Shown here piece by piece: positions 1 through 7,392 of a stretch of DNA of 64,000 nucleotides. A program made the position numbers and the translations under genes. This DNA is from Pseudomonas sp. PB120 (GTDB taxonomy: Bacteria > Pseudomonadota > Gammaproteobacteria > Pseudomonadales > Pseudomonadaceae). Positions within the stretch are counted from its first letter, which is position 1, and the number at the start of each line of letters is the position of its first letter. Below the pieces are notes generated by a model. That model was not told the origin of the DNA. It searched no databases and worked only from the letters and a program-made list of their open reading frames with translations. The DNA lies in assembly GCF_009761815.1 (NCBI RefSeq), contig NZ_RWIN01000078.1, positions 1 through 64,000 on the forward strand. The letters run 5' to 3'.

Positions 1-440
1 CAACCCGGCATGGATGCCGGGTTAGCCGCCCCCGGCCATGGATGGCCGATGGCGGCGGGCCCACGGAGCAATGCCGGAGTGAGGGCATGCCGAGCCTAGG
101 CGAGGCACCGAGTGGTGGGGCAAGAGCGTTTGGTTACTTGGCGCTTCTCCAAGTGACCCGCCGTAAGGGCGGAACCAATAGCCGCCATCACCAAAGAAAT
201 GGATATACCCCCAATCCCAATCCCAATCCCAATCCCCCCCGTCCCCAGTTGTTCAAAGTTGTAACAGACACACCTCCCCAGAACAAAGCACAAACAAAAA
301 CCCCTTTAAAACCAAAAACATACCTACGTTTTAAACCTGTTACAGCCCAAAAATCTCAGATTGCCGCCTTGCTGAACACTCGTTTAGTATGGCCTCAAGT
401 CGCATCACCTCAGACCAATCAAAACAATTAGAGGATTCGC
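1..440. repeat. Structured Pseudomonas-type intergenic element and leader of the arginine cluster
   Basis: No convincing gene lies here. Bases 2-23 form a perfect palindrome, AACCCGGCAT-GG-ATGCCGGGTT, and 34-47 form a second one, GGCCATGGATGGCC, inside a larger GCCGCC/GGCGGC stem. Bases 168-207 recur in degraded form at 46858-46899. CCCAAT is repeated four times in tandem at 210-233. The rest (about 240-440) is A/C-rich leader, with an 8-bp inverted repeat TGTAACAG (260-267) and CTGTTACA (337-344). A 129-codon open frame covers most of the region, but it reads through the palindromes and the hexamer repeat, so I treat it as spurious. From memory, similar sequence recurs in pseudomonad genomes; I cannot check this here. 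Confidence 0.5.
361..390 (+). promoter_or_regulatory. Possible sigma-70 promoter of the CoA/aru cluster
   Basis: TTGCCG (361-366) and TAGTAT (385-390) are separated by 18 bp. Transcription would start near 397, about 44 nt before the first gene. AACAATTA (423-430), a one-mismatch copy of the Crc/Hfq AAYAAYAA motif, lies directly before the GAGGA ribosome site. Confidence 0.3.
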
Positions 441-1232
441 ATGACTACTCAATCTTCTCTGCTCAGTCAGGTCGAAGCCGGCGTTGCCTGGATCACCCTC
501 AATCGCACCGCCCAACGCAACGCGCTGGACATCCCGACCCTGAAAGCCCTTCACACCTTGCTGGACGATTTCAACGCCGATCCCGCCGTCCGGGTCGTCG
601 TGCTGACCGGCAGTGGCCGCAGCTTCTGCGCCGGCGCCGACCTCGCCGAATGGGCCGAAGCCGAAGCCCGTGGTGCCCTCGAAACCTACGGCTGGACCGA
701 AACCGCCCACGCCTTGATGAGCCGTTTGTACAGCCTGGAAAAACCCACCATCGCCGCGATCAACGGCACCGCCGTCGGCGCCGGCATGGACCTGACGCTG
801 TGCTGCGATCTGCGCATCGCCGGTCAGTCGGCACGGTTCAAGGCCGGCTACACCAGCATGGCGTACTCGCCGGACGCCGGTGCCAGCTGGCACCTGCCAC
901 GCCTGATCGGCACCGAACAAGCCAAGCGCCTGCTGTTTCTCGACGAGTTGTGGGGCGCCGATCGCGCATTGGCCGCCGGCCTCGTCGGCGAAGTCTGTGC
1001 CGATGAGCAACTGCTCGACGTGACCACTGAGTTGGCAAATCGCCTGGCCAATGGCCCGACGTTCGCCTTCGCCCAGACCAAAAAGCTCATGCGCGATGGC
1101 GCCCAGCGCAGCCTGCCGGAACAACTGCAAGCCGAACTCGCGGCAGGCCTGCTCTGCGGTCGCAGCGAAGACGGCGCCGAAGCCTTGCGTGCTTCCGTGG
1201 AAAAACGCCCGGCGCGGTTTGTCGGCAAGTAA
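441..1232 (+). CDS. Enoyl-CoA hydratase/isomerase family protein (PaaG-like crotonase)
   Basis: A 263-residue crotonase-fold protein acting on an acyl-CoA thioester. SFCAGADLAEW supplies the first oxyanion-hole loop, and INGTAVGAGMDL (about 108-118) the second. The two glutamates of classical crotonase are not present: the first position is Asp117 (MDL in place of CEL) and the second lies in the segment KAGY instead of QPEI. SPDAGASWHLPRLIG, with Asp145, resembles the PaaG isomerase segment around its catalytic Asp. The enzyme is therefore more likely a double-bond isomerase or a special hydratase than a standard 2-enoyl-CoA hydratase. It is the first gene of the cluster, with an AGAGGA ribosome site, and is followed by an acyl-CoA dehydrogenase 45 nt downstream. 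The true substrate is unknown; a guanidino or amino acyl-CoA is an inference from the neighbours. Confidence 0.85.
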   Translation: MTTQSSLLSQVEAGVAWITLNRTAQRNALDIPTLKALHTLLDDFNADPAVRVVVLTGSGRSFCAGADLAEWAEAEARGALETYGWTETAHALMSRLYSLEKPTIAAINGTAVGAGMDLTLCCDLRIAGQSARFKAGYTSMAYSPDAGASWHLPRLIGTEQAKRLLFLDELWGADRALAAGLVGEVCADEQLLDVTTELANRLANGPTFAFAQTKKLMRDGAQRSLPEQLQAELAAGLLCGRSEDGAEALRASVEKRPARFVGK

Positions 1233-1277
1233 ATCGGCCTCGCCCCTCTAACCCGTGAACGAACAACAGGTAGCACC

Positions 1278-2438
1278 ATGAATTTCCAACTGACCCAAGA
1301 ACAAGAAATGTTGGTGGACGCGGTACGCAGTTTTGTCGCCAAGGAACTGCTGCCCCACGAGGAAGCGGTCGACCGTGCCGACGAAGTCTCCCCGGAGCTG
1401 GCCGCGCAAATCCGTGGCAAAGCGATTGCGGCGGGTTTCTATGCCTTCAACATGCCTGAGGAAGTGGGCGGTGGCGGTCTGGATTACCTGTCCCAGGCGC
1501 TGATCGAGCGTGAGCTGTCCAAGGTCTCCTGGGCGCTGCATGTGTTCGTCGCACGGCCGTCGAAAATCCTCATGGCCTGCACCGGGGACCAGATCAATGA
1601 CTACCTGTTGCCGTGCATCCAGGGCGAGAAGATCGACTGCTTCGCGCTCACCGAACCGGGTGCCGGTTCCGATGCCAACGCGATCAAGACCCGCGCCGTG
1701 CGCGAGGGCGATGACTTCTTGCTGAATGGCAGCAAGCACTTCATCAGCCACGCCGGGCACGCCGATTTCGCCATCGTCTTCGCCGTGACCGACACCTACG
1801 AGCAAAACGGCAAGAAGCGCAACGCCGTGACCTCGTTCCTGGTCGATCGCGACACCCCGGGCATGACCATTCGCCGGGGGCCGAAGTGCGTCAGCAACCG
1901 TGGCTACCACACCTACGAAATGTTCTTCGACGATTGCCGCGTGCCGGCCTCCAAAGTGCTCGGCGAAGTCGGCAAGGGCTGGGAAGTGGCCAACGCCTGG
2001 CTGACGGCCGGCCGCGTGATGGTCGCTGCCAATTGCGTCGGCCAGGCGCAACGGGCACTCGACGTGTCGCTGCAATGGGCGGCGGATCGCAAGCAATTCG
2101 GCCAGCCGATCGGCACTTATCAAGGCATCTCGTTCAAGCTCGCGGACATGGTCACGCAGATCCGCGCGGCCGAACTGCTGACCTTGCACACCGCCTGGAA
2201 AATGGACCAGGGCACCATGACCGATGGCGAGGCCGGCATGGCCAAGCTGTTCGCCAGTGAAGTGCTCGGCAAGGTGGCCGACGAGGCGGTGCAGATTTTT
2301 GGCGGCATGGGCCTGATGGATGAATGCCCGGTGGAACGCATCTGGCGCAACGCGCGGATCGAGCGTGTCTGGGAAGGCACCTCGGAGATCCAGCGTCACA
2401 TCATTTCCCGCGAGCTGCTGCGGCCGCTGTTGCGCTGA
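1278..2438 (+). CDS. Acyl-CoA dehydrogenase family protein
   Basis: A 386-residue FAD flavoenzyme expected to introduce an alpha-beta double bond into an acyl-CoA and pass electrons to ETF. It has the usual three-domain layout: N-terminal helices (MNFQLTQEQEMLVDAVRSF), the middle segment CFALTEPGAGSDANAIKT that contacts the flavin, and a C-terminal helical domain. The catalytic base is probably Glu366 in RVWEGTSEIQRHI, the classic short/medium-chain position. It sits between the crotonase gene and the acyl-CoA synthetase gene, 18 nt before the latter, so the three form a co-transcribed CoA module. Acyl chain specificity cannot be read from sequence. Confidence 0.9.
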   Translation: MNFQLTQEQEMLVDAVRSFVAKELLPHEEAVDRADEVSPELAAQIRGKAIAAGFYAFNMPEEVGGGGLDYLSQALIERELSKVSWALHVFVARPSKILMACTGDQINDYLLPCIQGEKIDCFALTEPGAGSDANAIKTRAVREGDDFLLNGSKHFISHAGHADFAIVFAVTDTYEQNGKKRNAVTSFLVDRDTPGMTIRRGPKCVSNRGYHTYEMFFDDCRVPASKVLGEVGKGWEVANAWLTAGRVMVAANCVGQAQRALDVSLQWAADRKQFGQPIGTYQGISFKLADMVTQIRAAELLTLHTAWKMDQGTMTDGEAGMAKLFASEVLGKVADEAVQIFGGMGLMDECPVERIWRNARIERVWEGTSEIQRHIISRELLRPLLR

Positions 2439-2456
2439 CCGGCCTGGAGAATACCT

Positions 2457-4556
2457 ATGTCGCAGACTATTCGTGACAACCTCAAGCGCCTGCTCGCACC
2501 GCGCCACCTGGCGTTTGTCGGTGGCCGCAGCATGGCGCGCGCCCTCAAGCGCTGCGCCGAAGGTGGCTACCTGGGGCAGATGTGGCTGGTCAATCCGCAA
2601 CATGAAACCCTGGAAGGCGTGCCCTGTGTGCGCAGCGTCGCCGAGCTGCCATGCGGGCCCGACGCGGTGTTCATCGCGACTAACCGAGAGCTGACCCTGA
2701 CCTGCGTCGCCGAGCTGGCGGCAAAAGGAGCGGGCGGAGCGATCTGCTACGCCTCGGGGTTCGCCGAAACGGGCGCCGAAGGTCAGGCCCTGCAGCATCA
2801 GTTGCTCAAGGCGGCCGGCCACATGGCGTTGCTCGGCCCCAACTGCTACGGCGTGCTCGACTACCTGCACAGCTCGGCGCTGTGGCCGGTGGCGCACGGC
2901 GGCAAGGCCGTGGAGAAGGGCGTCGCCGTCCTGACCCAGAGTGGCAACTTCGCCTACAACCTGTCCATGAGCGACCGCTCGTTGCCGGTGGCCTACATGG
3001 CCTCGGTCGGCAATCAGGCGCAATTGGGGGTCGCCGAGTTGATGGACGTGTTGCTCGACGAGCCGCGTGTCACCGCCATTGGCTTGCACCTGGAAGGCCT
3101 GAAGAACGTTCCGGGGTTTGCCCGGGCCGCGCACAAGGCGCTGGAGAAGGGTATTCCGATCATCGCGCTGAAAACCGGCGTGTCGCAGATCGGCGCAGAA
3201 CTGGCGATCAGTCACACCAGTTCATTGTCCGGTTCCGATGCGCTGTACGACAGCCTGTTTGCGCGTCTCGGGGTGATCCGCGTCAGTGGGCCGGTGAGCT
3301 TCGTCGAAACCCTCAAGGCGGCCGCGTGCGGCAAACTTCCGGCGGGCAACAGCCTGATCGCGCTGGCCTGTTCCGGCGGCGACGCCGGGCTGATCGCCGA
3401 CTACGCCGAACACAATGAATTGAGTTTGCCCAAGCTCGATGAAACCCAGCGTGAAGAGCTCGCTCAGGTACTGCCGAGCTACGCCAACCTGGTCAACCCG
3501 CTGGACTTCACCACGGCGATCTGGGGCGATGGTGAAGCCTTGAACCGCATGCTCGACAGCGCCCTGCGTACCGAAGCCGATGCAGCGATGCTGGTGCTCG
3601 ATTACCCGTCGGAGTTCACCGGCGAACGCAAGGAATGCGACCTGCTGCTGGAGTTGTTCTGCGCCGCGCTGGTGCGCCACGGCAAGACCGGTTTCGTCGC
3701 GTCGGCGTTCCCTGAACTGCTGCCGCCTCACGCCCGTGAACGTCTGCACGCGCAAGGCGTGGCGGCGCTGCAAGGTGTAGAAGACGGGTTGGCTGCCTGG
3801 GGGCGAATCGCCAACTATCAGCGCAATCGCCAGGCCCTGCTCGCGCTCGGTGAATCGGCGCTGGTGCCGCTGTGTCCGCAGGCGCTGGAAGGTGAGGGTC
3901 GCTTGCTCAACGAGTGGGAATCCAAACAGGCCCTGCGCGCCTTTGGTCTGCCGACTCCCAACGGAGTGCTGAGCTCACCGGACAACGCGCTGAAAGACGC
4001 CGAAGCATTGGGTTATCCACTGGTGCTCAAAGCCGTCAGCGCACAACTGCCGCACAAGACCGAGGCCGGCGCCGTGGCGCTGAACCTCAAGGACGCTGCC
4101 GCACTAAGTGCAGCCCTGGAAAAAATGCGTGCGAGCGTTGCCGATTACGCGCCGCACGTGCCGTTCGATCAGGTGCTGCTGGAGCCCATGGCCACGCCGC
4201 CGTTGGCGGAGTTGATCGTCGGCATCAAGCGCGAAAACGACTTCGGCCTGGCCCTGATCATCGGCGCCGGCGGAATCCTGGTGGAGTTGCTCAAGGACAG
4301 TCGCAGCCTGTTGCTGCCGACCACCGATGGTGCCATTCGCAACGCCTTGTTGAGCCTGCGCAGTGCGACGTTGCTGCAAGGTTTTCGCGGTCGCGAAGCG
4401 GCGGACCTCGACGCGCTGGTCGCGGCGATCCGTGCCGTGGCCGACTACGCCTGCGAAAACGCCGGGGTATTGCTGGAACTCGATGTGAACCCATTGTTGG
4501 TCAGTGCCCACGGCACGACTGCAGTCGATGCGTTGATTCGCCTCGGCCACGCGTGA
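2457..4556 (+). CDS. ADP-forming (NDP-forming) acyl-CoA synthetase, acetate--CoA ligase family
   Basis: A 699-residue fusion of the alpha and beta parts of an ADP-forming acyl-CoA ligase. The N-terminal CoA-binding Rossmann domain contains GGRSMARALKRC (about 22-33) and GPNCYG. The succinyl-CoA-ligase-like middle carries LAISHTSSLSG, with His253 as the likely phosphohistidine. The C-terminal 220 residues are an ATP-grasp domain (FGLPTPNGVL, GYPLVLKAVSAQLPHKTEAG). It would activate a free acid to its CoA thioester for the dehydrogenase and crotonase upstream. It ends 4 nt before aruI, which suggests translational coupling. In this context 4-guanidinobutyrate or another product of the Aru pathway is a candidate substrate; that is inference. 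Confidence 0.85.
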   Translation: MSQTIRDNLKRLLAPRHLAFVGGRSMARALKRCAEGGYLGQMWLVNPQHETLEGVPCVRSVAELPCGPDAVFIATNRELTLTCVAELAAKGAGGAICYASGFAETGAEGQALQHQLLKAAGHMALLGPNCYGVLDYLHSSALWPVAHGGKAVEKGVAVLTQSGNFAYNLSMSDRSLPVAYMASVGNQAQLGVAELMDVLLDEPRVTAIGLHLEGLKNVPGFARAAHKALEKGIPIIALKTGVSQIGAELAISHTSSLSGSDALYDSLFARLGVIRVSGPVSFVETLKAAACGKLPAGNSLIALACSGGDAGLIADYAEHNELSLPKLDETQREELAQVLPSYANLVNPLDFTTAIWGDGEALNRMLDSALRTEADAAMLVLDYPSEFTGERKECDLLLELFCAALVRHGKTGFVASAFPELLPPHARERLHAQGVAALQGVEDGLAAWGRIANYQRNRQALLALGESALVPLCPQALEGEGRLLNEWESKQALRAFGLPTPNGVLSSPDNALKDAEALGYPLVLKAVSAQLPHKTEAGAVALNLKDAAALSAALEKMRASVADYAPHVPFDQVLLEPMATPPLAELIVGIKRENDFGLALIIGAGGILVELLKDSRSLLLPTTDGAIRNALLSLRSATLLQGFRGREAADLDALVAAIRAVADYACENAGVLLELDVNPLLVSAHGTTAVDALIRLGHA

Positions 4557-4560
4557 GGAA

Positions 4561-6174
4561 ATGAACATGCAAACCAAGACATTGACCGGCGGCCAGGCCC
4601 TGGTGCGTCTGTTGGCCAATTACGGCGTCGACACCGTGTTCGGCATTCCCGGGGTGCACACCCTGGAGTTGTATCGCGGCCTGCCCGGCAGCGGCATCCG
4701 CCATGTGCTGACCCGTCACGAGCAGGGCGCCAGTTTCATGGCCGACGGCTATGCCCGCGTCAGTGGTAAACCGGGGGTGTGCTTCATCATCACCGGTCCC
4801 GGCGTGACCAACGCCGCGACTGGCATCGGCCAGGCCTATGCCGACTCGATTCCGATGCTGGTGATTTCCAGCGTCAACCACACCGCCAGCCTCGGTAAAG
4901 GCTGGGGTTGCCTGCACGAAACCCAGGACCAGCGCGCCATGACCGCGCCAATCACCGCGTTCTCGGCGGTCGCGTTGAGCGCCGAGGACCTGCCGGAATT
5001 GATCGCCCGGGCTTACGCCGTTTTCGACAGCGAACGGCCACGCCCGGTGCATATTTCGGTGCCGCTGGATGTGCTGTCGGCGCCGGTTGCGCGGGACTGG
5101 AGCAACGATGTGGTACGCCGTCCCGGTCGCGGCGCTGCTGCGACGACGGCACTGGATGAAGCCGTGGCCAAGCTGCACGGCGCCAGGCGCCCGATGATCA
5201 TTGCCGGTGGCGGCGCCTTGAATGCGCAGCCGCAATTGCTCGAACTCAGCACCCGACTGGCGGCGCCGCTGTTCACCAGCGTCGCGGGCAAAGGCTTGCT
5301 GGCCCCGGACGCGCCGCTGAATGCCGGCTCGACCCTGTGCGTGGAACCGGGCTGGAACCTGATCGCCGAAGCCGACGTGGTGCTGGCCGTCGGCACCGAA
5401 ATGGCCGACACCGATTTCTGGCGTGAGCGTCTGCCGCTGAATGCCGAACTGCTGCGCGTCGACATCGACCCGCGCAAGTTCAACGACTTCTATCCCTGCG
5501 CCGTGGCGTTGCACGGCGATGCCGGGCAAACCCTCGCCGCGCTGCTGGAACGCCTGTCGCCCGCTCAACGGGATGCCAGCGCCGCCATCGCTGCCGTCGC
5601 CGCACTGCGTGAACAGGTCAAGAGCGTCCACGGCCCGTTGCAGACGATCCATCAGGCGATTCTTGAGCGGATCGCCGCCGAGCTGCCGGACAACGCCTTC
5701 ATCAGCACCGACATGACGCAACTGGCCTACACCGGCAACTACGCCTTCAACAGCCTGGCACCGCGCAGCTGGCTGCACCCGACCGGCTACGGCACCTTGG
5801 GTTATGGCTTGCCGGCGGGCATCGGCGCCAAGTTCGGCGCGCCGCAACGGCCGGGCCTGGTGTTGGTCGGCGACGGCGGTTTCCTCTACACCGCGCAGGA
5901 ACTGGCGACGGCCGTCGAGGAGCTGGACAGCCCGTTGGTGGTGTTGCTGTGGAACAACGACGCGCTGGGTCAGATTCGCGACGACATGCTCGGCCTCGAT
6001 ATCGAGCCGATTGGCGTGCTGCCGCGCAACCCGGATTTTGCCGCACTGGGCCGGGCGTTCGGATGCACCGTAAGCCAGCCGCAAAGCCTGGCCGAGCTGC
6101 AAACCGATTTGCGTCACGGCTTCAAGCGTAACGGCGTGACCCTGATCGAACTCAAGCACGCGTGCGCGCACTGA
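4561..6174 (+). CDS. aruI: 2-ketoarginine (5-guanidino-2-oxopentanoate) decarboxylase
   Basis: A 537-residue thiamine-diphosphate enzyme of the acetolactate-synthase fold. The catalytic glutamate is Glu54 in TRHEQGASFMADGYAR. The cofactor motif runs from GDGG (about 437) to NN (about 464) in the segment ending VVLLWNNDALGQI. Pairing with AruH next door, 27 nt downstream, identifies it as the second enzyme of the arginine transaminase pathway, which converts 2-ketoarginine to 4-guanidinobutyraldehyde and CO2. The P. aeruginosa aruHI locus, as I recall it, has the same neighbours (crotonase, acyl-CoA dehydrogenase, quinone reductase). Acetolactate synthase is unlikely because no regulatory subunit gene is present. 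Confidence 0.85.
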   Translation: MNMQTKTLTGGQALVRLLANYGVDTVFGIPGVHTLELYRGLPGSGIRHVLTRHEQGASFMADGYARVSGKPGVCFIITGPGVTNAATGIGQAYADSIPMLVISSVNHTASLGKGWGCLHETQDQRAMTAPITAFSAVALSAEDLPELIARAYAVFDSERPRPVHISVPLDVLSAPVARDWSNDVVRRPGRGAAATTALDEAVAKLHGARRPMIIAGGGALNAQPQLLELSTRLAAPLFTSVAGKGLLAPDAPLNAGSTLCVEPGWNLIAEADVVLAVGTEMADTDFWRERLPLNAELLRVDIDPRKFNDFYPCAVALHGDAGQTLAALLERLSPAQRDASAAIAAVAALREQVKSVHGPLQTIHQAILERIAAELPDNAFISTDMTQLAYTGNYAFNSLAPRSWLHPTGYGTLGYGLPAGIGAKFGAPQRPGLVLVGDGGFLYTAQELATAVEELDSPLVVLLWNNDALGQIRDDMLGLDIEPIGVLPRNPDFAALGRAFGCTVSQPQSLAELQTDLRHGFKRNGVTLIELKHACAH

Positions 6175-6201
6175 CTTTCATTTTTCTGCAGGGATAACGC
6201 C

Positions 6202-7392
6202 ATGCGCTTTTCCGATCTGACTCAACGCATCGCTGGTGACGGCGCCGCCGCCTGGGGGATTCATTACCGGGCCTTGGCTCTGCAAGAACAGGGTGAAGAC
6301 ATTCTGCTGCTGTCGGTGGGCGACCCGGATTTCGACACCCCGATGCCTATTGTGCAGGCCGCCATCGACAGCCTGCGCACCGGCAACACTCACTACGCTG
6401 AAGTGCGCGGCAAGCGCGCCCTGCGGGAAAGCATCGCCAGGCGTCACCAGCAACGCAGCGGCCAGCAGGTCTCGGCCGATCAGGTCACCGTGCTCGCCGG
6501 TGCGCAATGCGCGTTGTTCAGCGTCGCCCAGTGCGTGCTCAACCCCGGCGACGAAGTGCTGGTCGCCGAACCGATGTACGTCACGTACGAGGCGGTGTTC
6601 GGTGCCTGTGGCGCGGTGGTGATTCCGGTGCCGGTGCGTTCCGAAAACGGCTTTCGGGTATTGCCCGAAGACGTCGCGGCCCGCATCACCCCGCGCACTC
6701 GTGCGCTGGCGCTGAACAGTCCGCACAACCCGTCGGGCGCCAGTCTGCCGCGCAGCACGTGGGAGGCGCTGGCCGAACTGTGCATCGCCCACGACCTGTG
6801 GCTGATCTCCGATGAGGTCTACAGCGAATTATTGTTCGACGGTGAGCACGTCAGCCCGGCCAGTTTGCCGGGCATGGCTGAACGCACCGCGACGCTCAAC
6901 AGCCTGTCGAAATCCCACGCCATGACCGGTTGGCGCGTCGGCTGGGTGGTGGCGCCGCTGTCGCTGTCAGCCCATCTGGAAAACCTCGCGCTGTGCATGT
7001 TGTACGGTTCGCCGGACTTCATTCAGGACGCCGCCGTGGTGGCGCTGGAAAGCCACTTGCCGGAACTGGAAACCATGCGTGAAGCCTATCGCCAGCGCCG
7101 GAATCTGGTCTGCGAAAGCCTGGCCGGTTGCCCCGGCGTGCGCGCCCTGAAACCCGATGGCGGCATGTTCGTCATGGTCGATATCCGGGAAACCGGGCTC
7201 AGCGCCCATGCGTTTGCCGATCGCCTGCTCGACCGTCATGGCGTGTCGGTGCTGGCCGGTGAAGCGTTCGGCCCGAGTGCGGCCGGGCATATTCGCCTGG
7301 GGTTGGTGGTGGGCGAAGCACCGTTGCGTGATGCCTGCCAGCGCATCGCCCAGTGCGCCAGTGAACTGATGGAGGTCCGCAACTATGCATAA
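6202..7392 (+). CDS. aruH: Arginine:pyruvate transaminase
   Basis: A 396-residue PLP-dependent class I/II aminotransferase. The Schiff-base lysine is Lys237 in NSLSKSHAMTGWRVGW; SPHNPSGASLPR and ISDEVYSELLFDGEH are the substrate and PLP-ring loops. The sequence agrees closely with the P. aeruginosa AruH as I remember it, including the opening (MRFSDLTQRIAGDGAAAW) and the end (GEAFGPSAAGHIRLGL). It transfers the alpha-amino group of L-arginine to pyruvate, giving 2-ketoarginine and alanine. Its last 8 nt overlap the next gene, so the aldehyde dehydrogenase is translationally coupled. The start follows a CAGGGA ribosome site. Confidence 0.9.
   Translation: MRFSDLTQRIAGDGAAAWGIHYRALALQEQGEDILLLSVGDPDFDTPMPIVQAAIDSLRTGNTHYAEVRGKRALRESIARRHQQRSGQQVSADQVTVLAGAQCALFSVAQCVLNPGDEVLVAEPMYVTYEAVFGACGAVVIPVPVRSENGFRVLPEDVAARITPRTRALALNSPHNPSGASLPRSTWEALAELCIAHDLWLISDEVYSELLFDGEHVSPASLPGMAERTATLNSLSKSHAMTGWRVGWVVAPLSLSAHLENLALCMLYGSPDFIQDAAVVALESHLPELETMREAYRQRRNLVCESLAGCPGVRALKPDGGMFVMVDIRETGLSAHAFADRLLDRHGVSVLAGEAFGPSAAGHIRLGLVVGEAPLRDACQRIAQCASELMEVRNYA

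Noticed and set aside
42..431. 129-codon frame through the first 430 bases
   Set aside because: It translates the palindromes and the CCCAAT repeat (giving repeated Pro-Asn) and has no ribosome site or recognisable domain.
1248..3215. A 655-codon open frame on the minus strand across the acyl-CoA dehydrogenase and synthetase genes
   Set aside because: It mirrors well-supported plus-strand genes. In GC-rich DNA with GC-biased third positions, long antisense frames arise by chance; the translation is Arg/Gln/His-rich and has no domain.
4501..6171. Long minus-strand frames opposite aruI (4501-6171), the aldehyde dehydrogenase (7199-8833) and the ABC binding protein (8952-10418)
   Set aside because: Each lies wholly opposite a gene with clear catalytic motifs; no motif appears in the antisense translation.
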